Source: Alkalibacillus aidingensis (GTDB lineage: Bacteria > Bacillota > Bacilli > Bacillales > Alkalibacillaceae). Taken from it: a stretch of DNA of 53,424 nt. The DNA is taken from contig NZ_JABXWU010000014.1 of the NCBI RefSeq assembly GCF_014595945.1, forward strand, positions 1 to 53,424, in the 5' to 3' direction. The translations under genes and the position numbers were made by a program. The notes under the pieces were generated by a model. The model was not told where the DNA came from. It worked only from the letters and a program-made list of their open reading frames with translations, and did not search any database. Shown here in pieces: positions 1 through 8,369 of this stretch; the first letter of the stretch is position 1; each line of letters begins with the position of its first letter.

Positions 1-84
1 CCAAGAGACTTACTACCTGTGCAACCATGCCCAGCACCAACTAGACCACCACAGTGCCCGACCATCTTTCCTAATAATGGTTAA
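1..84 (+). CDS. C-terminal tail of a Pro/Cys-rich protein (partial)
   Basis: The first frame is open from the window edge to a TAA at 82-84 and gives a 27-residue tail rich in proline with two cysteines (it ends CPTIFPNNG). A strong terminator starts 11 bp after the stop, which supports a real gene end. Small Pro/Cys-rich proteins are common among Bacillus spore coat proteins, and the neighbouring glycan locus would fit that, but the fragment is too short to assign a family. The start lies outside the window. Confidence 0.45.
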   Translation, partial: PRDLLPVQPCPAPTRPPQCPTIFPNNG

Positions 85-94
85 ATCTATTATA

Positions 95-130
95 AGAGAC
101 TGGCTCAACCCTGCAGCCAGTCTCTTTTTT
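95..130 (+). terminator. Rho-independent terminator
   Basis: A perfect 11-bp stem, AGAGACTGGCT with AGCCAGTCTCT, and a 9-nt loop are followed by six T on the plus strand. It ends the partial gene at the window edge and lies just beyond the stop of the opposing sulfotransferase gene. Confidence 0.9.
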
Positions 131-161
131 AAAAACTACCCTATTTTATCTTCAATCATTT

Positions 162-830
162 TCAATAACTTAACCTATCTAAAAATTGAGTACGAGTAGA
201 ATGGTAAAGATCTAAATCATGTTCATTCAATTCCTTTATCGTGTTGATTAAAGGCTGCGAAATATTATTTAAGGACGCACGATTTTTAGTCGTATTACGC
301 TTTTTAACCATAGAAAAATCCCAATTAAACTCCTTTTCCATGAAAGATAACGATTCATTATATAAGTCAGTAAAACCGATAAAAGTAAAGTGATTCGCGA
401 TATTTTCCTTAGCCTTTTGGATATCGTTAGGATCTCCGCCTGACAAATAACGAGTGGCTAAGTTCACGGTTCGGTAACGAATATTTCGTACATCTTCTTT
501 ACGTTTGAAGCGTTTATTCTCAATACCATCATCCTTCATATATGCCACAAACCTCTCAAGGCTCATTTGACTAACCGGATGGTTTAACGGATCTCGTTCA
601 TAGCTTCTAATATAGTAGTAAGTTGATATGACCCGATCAACAGGATCACGTAATATCGTTATATATCTTGCTGGTTCGTTAAGCACCTTAAAATACTTGT
701 TATGCCAAACATGTATCCTTTCCTTTTGCCTTCCTAACAAATCCCACATCGTTTGACCACCCGTTTTAGGGATATGCACAAAGACAATCGGATTTTTCTC
801 ATCAATGGTTTGCTGATCAAAAATTATCAT
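162..830 (-). CDS. Sulfotransferase family protein
   Basis: This is a 222-aa cytosolic sulfotransferase of the Sulfotransfer_2-like type, expected to move sulfate from PAPS to an acceptor. The N-terminal motif FVHIPKTGGQTMWDLL (about residues 17-32) is the 5'-phosphosulfate binding loop. ITILRDPVDRVISTYYY (about 57-73) is the 3'-phosphate binding motif. There is no signal peptide or membrane segment. The RBS AAGGAG lies 10 nt before the ATG. It is transcribed away from cysC-sat, which make PAPS, and lies next to a nonulosonic acid operon, so a glycan acceptor is inferred; a protein acceptor cannot be excluded. No PAPS reductase gene is seen nearby. Confidence 0.85.
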   Translation of the reverse strand: MIIFDQQTIDEKNPIVFVHIPKTGGQTMWDLLGRQKERIHVWHNKYFKVLNEPARYITILRDPVDRVISTYYYIRSYERDPLNHPVSQMSLERFVAYMKDDGIENKRFKRKEDVRNIRYRTVNLATRYLSGGDPNDIQKAKENIANHFTFIGFTDLYNESLSFMEKEFNWDFSMVKKRNTTKNRASLNNISQPLINTIKELNEHDLDLYHSTRTQFLDRLSY

Positions 831-975
831 ATCATCACCGCTCCTTCTCTAATTTAAACTACTGTATTATAAGTAGCCTAATAGAAATTTGTATAGGACA
901 AAGGAGAAGAATTTTAAAAAAGGTTGATTGCCATAGGGATGAAGACTATTTTTGTCTATTTTCAGCTTATTCTCT

Positions 976-1004
976 AACCAGTCTATTAGTTCGTTCATAT
1001 TATA
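976..1004 (+). promoter_or_regulatory. SigK-type promoter upstream of cysC
   Basis: AACC (976-979), a 16-nt spacer and CATATTATA (996-1004) match the mother-cell SigK consensus mACm-N16-CATAnnnTA at every defined position. The predicted start near 1011 leaves a leader of about 50 nt before the cysC RBS. This is a sequence match only; the AT-rich stretch TATATAGTATAAG next to it could also serve another sigma factor. Confidence 0.5.
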
Positions 1005-1059
1005 TAGTATAAGAACTTATTTGCTAGCTAAAAAGATAGGCAACTAGGAGGGGATCTAG

Positions 1060-1644
1060 ATGATTGATCATAACCATGAACATTCATTATCCAAAACAAA
1101 GCGTCAAGAATTAAAGGGTCATAAAAGTTTGGTTATATGGTTAACAGGGCTATCAGGTGCAGGAAAATCAACTATTGCTAAATATTTAGAAGAAAAATTA
1201 TTTTCCCAACATGTTCACACGTTCCTTTTAGATGGGGACGTAGTAAGAAATAGATTAAATCAGGATTTAGGCTTTAGTGCTGAAGACCGTCATGAGAATA
1301 TTAGAAGGATTGCAGAGTGTGCGCGGCTTTTCACTGATGCAGGATTAGTGACTATTACAGCAACTATTTCCCCATATAAACAGGATCGTGAATTAGCTCG
1401 ATCTTTATTTGATCAAGGCGATTTCATTGAAGTTTATGTTAAATGTTCATTAGAAGAATGTGAAAAGCGAGATCCAAAAGGCTTATATCCAAAGGCCCGT
1501 TCTGGTGAAATAGAGGAATTTACCGGAATCTCTCAACCTTACGAAGAGCCAGAAGAACCTGAAATCATAGTTGATACTACTGAACAGTCAGTAGACGAAT
1601 CAGTTAATCAAATTCTTCACTATATTGAACAGAATCTATTTTAA
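1060..1644 (+). CDS. cysC: Adenylyl-sulfate (APS) kinase
   Basis: CysC phosphorylates APS at the 3' position with ATP to give PAPS. The P-loop GLSGAGKST sits at residues 30-38, the length of 194 aa is normal, and the family segments RHENIRRIAE and PYKQDRELARS are present. The start has a strong AGGAGG box 8 nt upstream. sat follows after 15 bp, so the two form one operon. In assimilatory clusters the next gene is usually a PAPS reductase. Here it is absent and a sulfotransferase diverges instead, so PAPS as a sulfate donor is the likely purpose (inference). Confidence 0.95.
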   Translation: MIDHNHEHSLSKTKRQELKGHKSLVIWLTGLSGAGKSTIAKYLEEKLFSQHVHTFLLDGDVVRNRLNQDLGFSAEDRHENIRRIAECARLFTDAGLVTITATISPYKQDRELARSLFDQGDFIEVYVKCSLEECEKRDPKGLYPKARSGEIEEFTGISQPYEEPEEPEIIVDTTEQSVDESVNQILHYIEQNLF

Positions 1645-1659
1645 TAAGGAGGAATTACA

Positions 1660-2802
1660 TTGACTCAACAAGAGCCACACGGAGGAAAATTAGTTCATGC
1701 GTTTAATGATCGTTATGATTACCATTCGATTAAGCAAGAGGTAGAGATCGATTTAATGGCGTTAAATGATTTACAGCTCATTTCAAATGGGGCTTATAGT
1801 CCGTTGAATGGCTTTCTAGGCAGCCAAGATTACGACTCAGTCCTTCATCATATGCGATTGGACAACGGGATTATTTGGCCGCTTCCTATTACGTTACCAG
1901 TTAGTGAGCAAGCAGCTGATTTACTTACTGTTGGCGATCCCGTTAAGTTAACTTTTCAGAAGAACGTATATGCTGTTCTTCACCTTCACGAAAAATTTAG
2001 ACCTGATAAGCAATTAGAGGCCCAAAAGGTTTACCAAACGAAAGACCTTAACCATCCTGGAGTTTTCAAGTTAAATAAACGGCCTGAAGTATATCTAGCT
2101 GGGCCTATTACATTGGTGAAGGGGATCCACGTGAAAGAAGCATTTTCTCCCTTTTATTATAGCCCACGTGAATCACGTGAGCTTTTTGTAAAAAAAGGGT
2201 GGAAAACCATTGTTGGCTTTCAAACTAGGAACCCGATCCATCGTGCTCATGAGTATATCCAAAAGTGTGCCTTAGAAATAACCGACGGACTTTTGATTCA
2301 TCCTCTAATCGGTGAAACAAAATCAGATGACATCCCAGCAGAAGTTCGTATGGAAAGCTATAAAGTACTGCTTAATCAATATTATCCGTATGAGCGAGTA
2401 TTACTTGGGGTCTTTCCAGCATCTATGCGTTATGCAGGGCCAAGGGAAGCTATTTTCCACGCGTTAGTTCGAAAAAATTATGGCTGCACCCACTTCATTG
2501 TCGGTCGTGATCATGCTGGTGTTAAAGACTATTATGGCACCTATGACGCTCAAACTATTTTTAAAGAGTTTCCAGAAAGAGAAATCGGCATTCGACCCTT
2601 GTTCTTTGAACACGCCTTTTACTGTCAAGCTTGTCAGACGACAGCGACAACTAAGACCTGTCCACACAACAAAGAGCGAGTACAATTATCTGGCACAAAA
2701 GTAAGAGAGATGTTAAGAGAAGGGAAAATGCCTCCGGCTGAATTCAGCCGAAGAGAAGTCGCTTCTACTTTAATGAAGGGGTTAAGAACATCCTCTAATT
2801 AA
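1660..2802 (+). CDS. sat: Sulfate adenylyltransferase (ATP sulfurylase)
   Basis: Homomeric ATP sulfurylase (380 aa) making APS from sulfate and ATP. Visible signatures are [12 protein letters not shown] (the HxxH-type nucleotide motif near residue 190), [13 protein letters not shown], and the C-terminal [10 protein letters not shown] cysteine cluster (YCQAC, then TCPH) near residue 325 resembles the metal-binding knuckle found in many bacterial Sat proteins. The start is TTG, fixed by AAGGAGG 7 nt upstream. Its stop overlaps the stop of the opposing pseI by 4 bp, so nothing separates the two convergent operons. Confidence 0.95.
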   Translation: MTQQEPHGGKLVHAFNDRYDYHSIKQEVEIDLMALNDLQLISNGAYSPLNGFLGSQDYDSVLHHMRLDNGIIWPLPITLPVSEQAADLLTVGDPVKLTFQKNVYAVLHLHEKFRPDKQLEAQKVYQTKDLNHPGVFKLNKRPEVYLAGPITLVKGIHVKEAFSPFYYSPRESRELFVKKGWKTIVGFQTRNPIHRAHEYIQKCALEITDGLLIHPLIGETKSDDIPAEVRMESYKVLLNQYYPYERVLLGVFPASMRYAGPREAIFHALVRKNYGCTHFIVGRDHAGVKDYYGTYDAQTIFKEFPEREIGIRPLFFEHAFYCQACQTTATTKTCPHNKERVQLSGTKVREMLREGKMPPAEFSRREVASTLMKGLRTSSN

Positions 2803-3839
2803 AAGTGATCCCAAGAAATTGGGGTTCCTTTTTTTATTTCTTTGTTTACTTCTTTTCCAAGTAATCGATCATAGTATTTAGGAGGTAAGCCATACCCTGG
2901 GCGAATCACGCGCATGTTTTCTTTAGATAAACGATCTCCAGCTTGTAAATCCTTTGTTACATAAAGTGAGCGGCGTAATTTAGTCGAATCCTTTTCGGCA
3001 TCCGTTGGCCCATAATGGACGGTTCCTAACCCTTGCCATGCACATTTCGTTTCATCGACTAAGTTTTTTAATTCATCTGGTTCCATTGAGAAAGCAGAAT
3101 CGACGCCCCCTTCTGCACGTGATAAGGTAAAATGTTTTTCAATAAACGATGCACCTAAAGCAACGCTAGCAATCGCAACTCCAGTTCCTAAAGTATGATC
3201 AGATAAGCCAACCTGACAGTCGAACATCTTTTTCATATGAGGAATTGTTTGGATATTAGTATTCTCTGGTGAAGCTGGGTACGTACTCGTGCATTTAAGA
3301 AGAATTAAATCGTTGCACCCCGCTTCCCTAGCTGTTTCAACGGCTTCTGCAATTTCTGCTACCGTCGCCATTCCGGTTGAAATAATTATGGGTTTTCTTG
3401 TCTTAGCGACTTTTTTAATTAAAGGAAGATCGGTACATTCAAAAGAAGCAATCTTATAGCACGGAACATCAAAGCTTTCTAAAAAATCAACCGCTGATTC
3501 ATCAAATGGCGAGCTAAAGCCAATTAACCCTAATTCTTTACAACGGTCAAAGATGGCTTGATGCCATTCCCACGGTGTATAAGCTTCATGATACAAATCG
3601 TATAGTGACTGATTCTTCCAGAGGCTTTTAGCATCATCAATGACAAAATCATCGTGCTGAAGGTCAAGCGTCATCGTATCTGCCGTATACGTTTGCAGTT
3701 TAACTGCATCTACTCCTGCTTGCGACGCCACTTCTACCATTTCTAGAGCACGCTCAAGTGATTGATTGTGATTTCCAGACATTTCAGCAACAATCATCGG
3801 TTCTTGCTGTTCTCCAATTTCTCTTCCACCAATATTCAT
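2799..3839 (-). CDS. pseI: Pseudaminic/legionaminic acid synthase (NeuB family)
   Basis: Condenses phosphoenolpyruvate with a 6-deoxy-diacetamido hexose to form a nonulosonic acid. The 346-aa protein has the NeuB TIM barrel ([18 protein letters not shown] at the N terminus, [28 protein letters not shown]) and a C-terminal SAF/antifreeze-like domain from about residue 287. It is homologous to B. subtilis SpsE and to Campylobacter PseI; sequence reading alone does not settle pseudaminic versus legionaminic stereochemistry. The ATG has a GGGGGGA box 7 nt upstream. It is the last gene of the ten-gene operon. Confidence 0.9.
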   Translation of the reverse strand: MNIGGREIGEQQEPMIVAEMSGNHNQSLERALEMVEVASQAGVDAVKLQTYTADTMTLDLQHDDFVIDDAKSLWKNQSLYDLYHEAYTPWEWHQAIFDRCKELGLIGFSSPFDESAVDFLESFDVPCYKIASFECTDLPLIKKVAKTRKPIIISTGMATVAEIAEAVETAREAGCNDLILLKCTSTYPASPENTNIQTIPHMKKMFDCQVGLSDHTLGTGVAIASVALGASFIEKHFTLSRAEGGVDSAFSMEPDELKNLVDETKCAWQGLGTVHYGPTDAEKDSTKLRRSLYVTKDLQAGDRLSKENMRVIRPGYGLPPKYYDRLLGKEVNKEIKKGTPISWDHF

Positions 3840-3855
3840 GATAAATCCCCCCGTA

Positions 3856-4389
3856 TCATTGTCGTAATTCCGTTTTTACTTCTTGCCAGTAATCAGCAAA
3901 TAAAGCCAATGTTAATACATCGTGATATTGATGATTTTTGATAATATGGTCTTTCAGGCGTCCCTCGATATGAAACCCTAGCTTTTGGTGGTAATTCAAA
4001 CTTTTTTGATTCATTTCAATGACTTCTGCACAAATTTTATGGAGCTTTTGTTCTTGGAATATCTTATCAATCGCTAAGATTCCCATCGCCGTTCCCGCAC
4101 CACGTGGAGCCTTTAATTCGCCCATATAAAAACCCCAATAGCAACGCCTATGTTGACGATCCAAACTAGTCAAGTTAACTAGACCAATTGGTTCATCTCG
4201 ATAAGTGAATAACCATACTAACTTGTGGTCGTCTTGTTTGACACGTTCAAACCACTGGCGATGCTCTTCTGGAGTAATAAAGTGATCCGTATACATTGCT
4301 TGGCGTACGTGCTTGGAATTGCGCCAGGTTAGCACACGATCTAAATGTTTTTCAGTTAAATCGATCAAATGATAATCTGATAAACTCAC
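3856..4389 (-). CDS. pseH: GNAT N-acetyltransferase PseH/SpsD-like
   Basis: A 177-aa GNAT acetyltransferase expected to N-acetylate the 4-amino group of the UDP-linked sugar before hydrolysis by PseG. Typical features are an N-terminal TWRNSKHVRQAMY segment, PIGLVNLTSLDR, the acetyl-CoA loop around GELKAPRGAGTAMG, and a C-terminal NQKSLNYHQKLGF. It starts at GTG, overlapping the TGA of pseG by 4 bp (GTGA), so translation is probably coupled. In B. subtilis the equivalent gene is spsD. Confidence 0.88.
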   Translation of the reverse strand: MSLSDYHLIDLTEKHLDRVLTWRNSKHVRQAMYTDHFITPEEHRQWFERVKQDDHKLVWLFTYRDEPIGLVNLTSLDRQHRRCYWGFYMGELKAPRGAGTAMGILAIDKIFQEQKLHKICAEVIEMNQKSLNYHQKLGFHIEGRLKDHIIKNHQYHDVLTLALFADYWQEVKTELRQ

Positions 4390-5444
4390 GGTTCTCCCCC
4401 CAATATAAGCGGAATGGCTGGATTAACATTAGGAACCTTGGGAAAAGTCGAGAGAGCAAGCTTAGACATGGTTCTAACTTGTTGTGGGTCGTTGATTAAC
4501 TTTTCGATCGATCGTACTATCTGATTCTCACTGACTTTTTCACTCGTTCCTAAATATTCAATCAACCCAAGCTGATTAAACACACTAATAAGCTCCGATT
4601 GATTGCTAGCGGTTTTAATGACGATCGATGGCAGACCTAAATAGCCACGCTCATAACTTGAACTTCCTCCTGCACCAATGGCCAAGTCTGCTTGTGCGAT
4701 TAACTGAGCCATATAATCTATTTGGCAATGAACATTCGCCTGAAGGTGGTCTTGACACCACTTTTGAATTTGTGGTCGATTGGGGTTTTGCTTTCCGATC
4801 ACCACATCGACCATTAAATCTGGATCATTTAAACGTTCTAGCGCCTGAAGAGTTTTTATCGTTTCTCCTGTTGGGTCCGTTCCACCAAAAGAGATGAGTA
4901 TTCTATTGATTTCGCTACCTCTAGATAATATCTTTTCCCTTTCCTTTTTAAATTCGTTGCGAAGAATTAGGTACGTAGGTCCTAACAGCGTGGTGGTGTA
5001 CTCAGGAATAAGAGATTGATAACGTTTGTTGTATTCTGGATGAATTTGATAATCTAGTAATAAGTCACAATGATGTCTGCGATTGGCCAGGTCATCGATT
5101 ACCATCATACGTTTGACATATGGCTTAATCAGGTTTTGCCACTTTTGATCAATTTCATAATGGTCAATAATGAGACAATCAACCGTACCACTTCTTCGTA
5201 AAATTTCTTTAGTTAATTCAGCATCCTCTTTCCAATTAAACCGCCTATCTGTCTCATCTTTTCGAAAAGAATGGACGTTATACCCTTGACTCGAAAATAA
5301 ATGAGTAGGATTCCCTTCAAGTTCTTTACAAATAAATGAAACCTGTGCACCTTGTTGAGTGAGCTCATAAGCTAAGGTAAGACAACGCATCACATGACCT
5401 AAGCCTATTTCAATCGAGCCATCCACGCGAATGAAAATATTCAT
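4386..5444 (-). CDS. pseG: UDP-sugar hydrolase PseG/SpsG-like
   Basis: A GT-B fold hydrolase (352 aa) that removes UDP from the diacetamido sugar to give the substrate of PseI. The N terminus IFIRVDGSIEIGLGHVMRC carries the conserved G-x-GH-x-MR motif with the catalytic histidine. ISFGGTDPTGET and GGSSSYERGYLGLP in the C-terminal half are the UDP-binding loops. The start codon is ATG with a weak AGAGTGAT box. It lies 14 bp after pseF and overlaps pseH. Confidence 0.9.
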   Translation of the reverse strand: MNIFIRVDGSIEIGLGHVMRCLTLAYELTQQGAQVSFICKELEGNPTHLFSSQGYNVHSFRKDETDRRFNWKEDAELTKEILRRSGTVDCLIIDHYEIDQKWQNLIKPYVKRMMVIDDLANRRHHCDLLLDYQIHPEYNKRYQSLIPEYTTTLLGPTYLILRNEFKKEREKILSRGSEINRILISFGGTDPTGETIKTLQALERLNDPDLMVDVVIGKQNPNRPQIQKWCQDHLQANVHCQIDYMAQLIAQADLAIGAGGSSSYERGYLGLPSIVIKTASNQSELISVFNQLGLIEYLGTSEKVSENQIVRSIEKLINDPQQVRTMSKLALSTFPKVPNVNPAIPLILGGEP

Positions 5445-5458
5445 GGTTGATCACTCTT

Positions 5459-6184
5459 TCATGTCCTTTTTTGTTCAATATGAGCGTTGATGTTCACCCA
5501 CGACGGGTGTTCTTTTAGAAGATCTAATATATCTTCCATAGTGAAATGGGAATTTGTCGGGTAAATGTGTTCAATTATCCGTTTAATTAACTCGAAGTCT
5601 TCTGGAGTATCGACTGTCCAACGGTAATGACTAAGGTCTTCTTTGTGCTTCACCTGCTCGACATCGAATTCATTTAAGTGCTTCAACATATACGATGTCA
5701 CATGCTCTCGATCAGTTGGTGTCGTTGCCTTCTGGTGTAGTGTTTCTAATGTGCTCTGATTTAAAACTTCTGTGTCCATTCCCCGTGGATAGGTGCGAAT
5801 CATCGTATTGGAAACGTAATCAGATTTAGAACTGCGAAAACACTGTACGATTCGGTCAACAATAACCGGGTCGATCACCGGACAATCAGAAGTGAGTCGT
5901 ACGATGACATCAGCATTAAAAAACCTAGCCGCTTCCACATAACGTGATAAAACATCCTCCTTAGACCCTCGATAGACAGGAATATCAACTTGTTGACAAA
6001 AATCAACGATAGCATCATCTGTGGAATTTTCAGTTGTCGCCACTACCACTTCATCAAGCATACTAGCTCTTTGCAATCGATCCAGCTGATAGTGCAACAA
6101 AGGCCGGTTTAACACTGCTTTAAGCACCTTCCCAGGTAACCGAGTTGAACTCATACGTGCTTGAATAATAGCTGTCACTCGCAT
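5459..6184 (-). CDS. pseF: CMP-nonulosonate cytidylyltransferase
   Basis: Activates the nonulosonic acid with CTP. The N-terminal signature AIIQARMSSTRLPGKVLK is the nucleotide-binding loop of this branch (SpsF/PseF-like cytidylyltransferases), followed by LTSDCPVIDP and the Mg-binding region. I place the start at the ATG at 6184, giving 241 aa (MRVTAIIQ), because AGAGGGGG precedes it by about 6 nt; the frame is open 33 nt further upstream into pseC. Being a close relative of general sugar nucleotidyltransferases, the exact sugar specificity is inferred from the operon. Confidence 0.88.
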   Translation of the reverse strand: MRVTAIIQARMSSTRLPGKVLKAVLNRPLLHYQLDRLQRASMLDEVVVATTENSTDDAIVDFCQQVDIPVYRGSKEDVLSRYVEAARFFNADVIVRLTSDCPVIDPVIVDRIVQCFRSSKSDYVSNTMIRTYPRGMDTEVLNQSTLETLHQKATTPTDREHVTSYMLKHLNEFDVEQVKHKEDLSHYRWTVDTPEDFELIKRIIEHIYPTNSHFTMEDILDLLKEHPSWVNINAHIEQKRT

Positions 6185-6197
6185 ACCATCCCCCTCT

Positions 6198-7397
6198 TTA
6201 CTTTGCATAATGCTCAATCACCTTTTGAATTGCAGTAATCACATTTTCAACATCCTCATTTGACATCGCTGGGAACAAGGGTAACGTGATGATTTCTTCG
6301 TATAATTGCTCTACGTTTGGACAAATGCCTTTTTTATATCCAAGGTGTTGGTAGTAAGGTTGATAATAAACGGGAATGTAGTGAACATTCACCCCAATGT
6401 TTTCGTGTTGTAAAGCGGTAAATATCGTCTTCCGATCAGTCGTTAATTCTTCTAGTTTTAAACGAATCACATATAAATGCCAACTCGAATCACACCCGTT
6501 TGGTAGATTCGAGGTTTGAATTGGAGATAGTAGTTGAAAGGCTTCATGATATTTTTTAGCAATCTGCTTTCGCCTTTGAATGAATGAATCTAGCTTTTTT
6601 AACTGACTTATTCCAAGAGCTGCTTGTAAGTCTGTCATGCGATAATTGAAGCCTAAAAATTGCATTTCGTAATACCACGGTCCGTGATTTTCTAATAGTT
6701 TACTAGAATCTCGGGTCATACCATGTGTTCTAAATTGGATGAGTTTTTCATAATAATCTTGACGGTTAGTCGTTACGATACCACCTTCACCCGTCGTTAT
6801 TTGCTTGACCGGATGAAAGCTAAACATTGTCAGATCACTGATTGAACCAACCTTCCGACCGTGATCAGTCGCACCTAAAGCGTGCGCTGCATCTTCAATA
6901 ATCGTTAGGTCATGATCCTGAGCAATTTTTAACAGCTCTTGATAATTACAAGGATTCCCCATATAATCGACGGGCAGAATCGCTTTCGTTTGGTCCGTTA
7001 TTAATGACCGAACCTTTTGGAGGTCCATATTCCAAGTATCTGGATTAGTATCACTAAACACGGGTGTCGCTCGTTGATATAAAATACTATTGGCTGTTGC
7101 TGCAAACGTCATAGGCGTTGTTATGACTTCATCCCCCTCACCTACTCCTGCGGCAAAACAAGCTGCGTGTAAAGCTGCTGTCCCATTAGCAAAAGCAACA
7201 CCATACTTAGCCCCTACGTACTTGGCAAGTTCTTCTTCAAATTGATCAATTTTAGGACCCGTCGTTAAAAAGTCACTAGTTAGCGTTTCAACCACCGCTT
7301 CAACATCATCGTCACTCACCCACTGTTTTCCATAAGGTAAAAATGTTTTTCTTACAGGTTGACCACCGTGGATGGCAAGTTTAGATAATTTCTTCAT
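6198..7397 (-). CDS. pseC: PLP-dependent aminotransferase PseC/SpsC-like
   Basis: A DegT/DnrJ/EryC1-family sugar aminotransferase (399 aa) that aminates C4 of the 4-keto sugar made by PseB. The Schiff-base lysine lies in FSFHPVKQITTGEGG, preceded by the conserved IEDAAHALGA. FLTTGPKIDQFEEELA near the N terminus is typical. The start is backed by AAGGGGA and lies 17 bp inside the end of the upstream epimerase gene, so the two are coupled. The B. subtilis counterpart is spsC. Confidence 0.92.
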   Translation of the reverse strand: MKKLSKLAIHGGQPVRKTFLPYGKQWVSDDDVEAVVETLTSDFLTTGPKIDQFEEELAKYVGAKYGVAFANGTAALHAACFAAGVGEGDEVITTPMTFAATANSILYQRATPVFSDTNPDTWNMDLQKVRSLITDQTKAILPVDYMGNPCNYQELLKIAQDHDLTIIEDAAHALGATDHGRKVGSISDLTMFSFHPVKQITTGEGGIVTTNRQDYYEKLIQFRTHGMTRDSSKLLENHGPWYYEMQFLGFNYRMTDLQAALGISQLKKLDSFIQRRKQIAKKYHEAFQLLSPIQTSNLPNGCDSSWHLYVIRLKLEELTTDRKTIFTALQHENIGVNVHYIPVYYQPYYQHLGYKKGICPNVEQLYEEIITLPLFPAMSNEDVENVITAIQKVIEHYAK

Positions 7398-8349
7398 AGT
7401 GATCCCCTTGCCTGTATCGTTTAATCCAGTTTTCCGTGCGACGAATCCCCTCTTGAAGACTAATCTTTGGCTCCCATCCGATTAGCTGTTTGGCCTTATC
7501 ATAATTACAAGTAAGTTTGGCAATTTCACTTTGTAGATGAATGTGTTCAACATGTTCAATCGGCACTTGTTCATTGGCGATCAATTCGGCAAGTTCATTA
7601 ACGCTAATATCCTCACCTAATCCAGCATTGATAATTTCACCATTGGATAGATCGGAAAAACCTGCCTCAACGACAAATCGGGCACAATCCTCTACATAAA
7701 GTAAATCTCGTGTCTGCGTTCCATTGCCGTAAATTTGTAGTGGACGCTCCTCTAATTTATTGTTAAGGAAAATAGCGACGACTCCACCCTCCCCATTTGT
7801 TTTCTGGAAGGGCCCATACGTATTAAACGGACGCAAAACAACAGTTGGTAAGCCGTAAGCATGGTAATAGGACAACACCATATTTTCAGCAGCGATTTTA
7901 GCTCCTGCATAAGGGGAAGCAGGTTTCGTTGGGTCTGTCTCACGAATTCCATTAGCTTGCACAGCCTGATCATATACCATACACGTACTCATAAACACTA
8001 GCTTTACATGGTATTTCTTACAAGCTTCTAACACGTAAAATGTCCCAACTGTATCGTTCATAAAAGTCGTTTGGGGATCATCAATGCTATCTTGAACATT
8101 AATACTAGCTGCTAAGTGATAACAAACGTCAAACCGTGTTGAAGAGAATAGATCTTTGATTAGTTGTCGATCCTTCATATCACCTTGGATAAATTCCATT
8201 AAATTACTATAACTCATTAATCCCCTAATATTTTCGACTCGACCATTTGACAAATCATCGATCACCCAAACATAATGGCCCTCATTTAATAATCGTTGGA
8301 CTACCCAACGACCGATAAAACCGGCTCCACCTGTCACTAAAACATTCAT
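7381..8349 (-). CDS. NAD-dependent NDP-sugar epimerase/dehydratase
   Basis: An extended short-chain dehydrogenase (322 aa) acting on a nucleotide sugar. VLVTGGAGFIGRWVV is the Rossmann glycine motif and SPYAGAKIAAE supplies the catalytic Y-xxx-K. It resembles UDP-glucose/UDP-GlcNAc 4-epimerases; the substrate is not readable. I prefer the ATG at 8349 (MNVLVTGG), 7 nt after AAAGGAGGG, over the TTG two codons earlier. It is not one of the six nonulosonate steps, so it probably supplies a second sugar for the same glycan. Confidence 0.88.
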   Translation of the reverse strand: MNVLVTGGAGFIGRWVVQRLLNEGHYVWVIDDLSNGRVENIRGLMSYSNLMEFIQGDMKDRQLIKDLFSSTRFDVCYHLAASINVQDSIDDPQTTFMNDTVGTFYVLEACKKYHVKLVFMSTCMVYDQAVQANGIRETDPTKPASPYAGAKIAAENMVLSYYHAYGLPTVVLRPFNTYGPFQKTNGEGGVVAIFLNNKLEERPLQIYGNGTQTRDLLYVEDCARFVVEAGFSDLSNGEIINAGLGEDISVNELAELIANEQVPIEHVEHIHLQSEIAKLTCNYDKAKQLIGWEPKISLQEGIRRTENWIKRYRQGDHYEEII

Positions 8350-8369
8350 GTTCAACCCTCCTTTAAAAT

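Noticed and set aside
2464-2704. Overlapping small frames inside sat on both strands
   Set aside because: Shadows of the sat reading frame with no RBS and no recognisable product.
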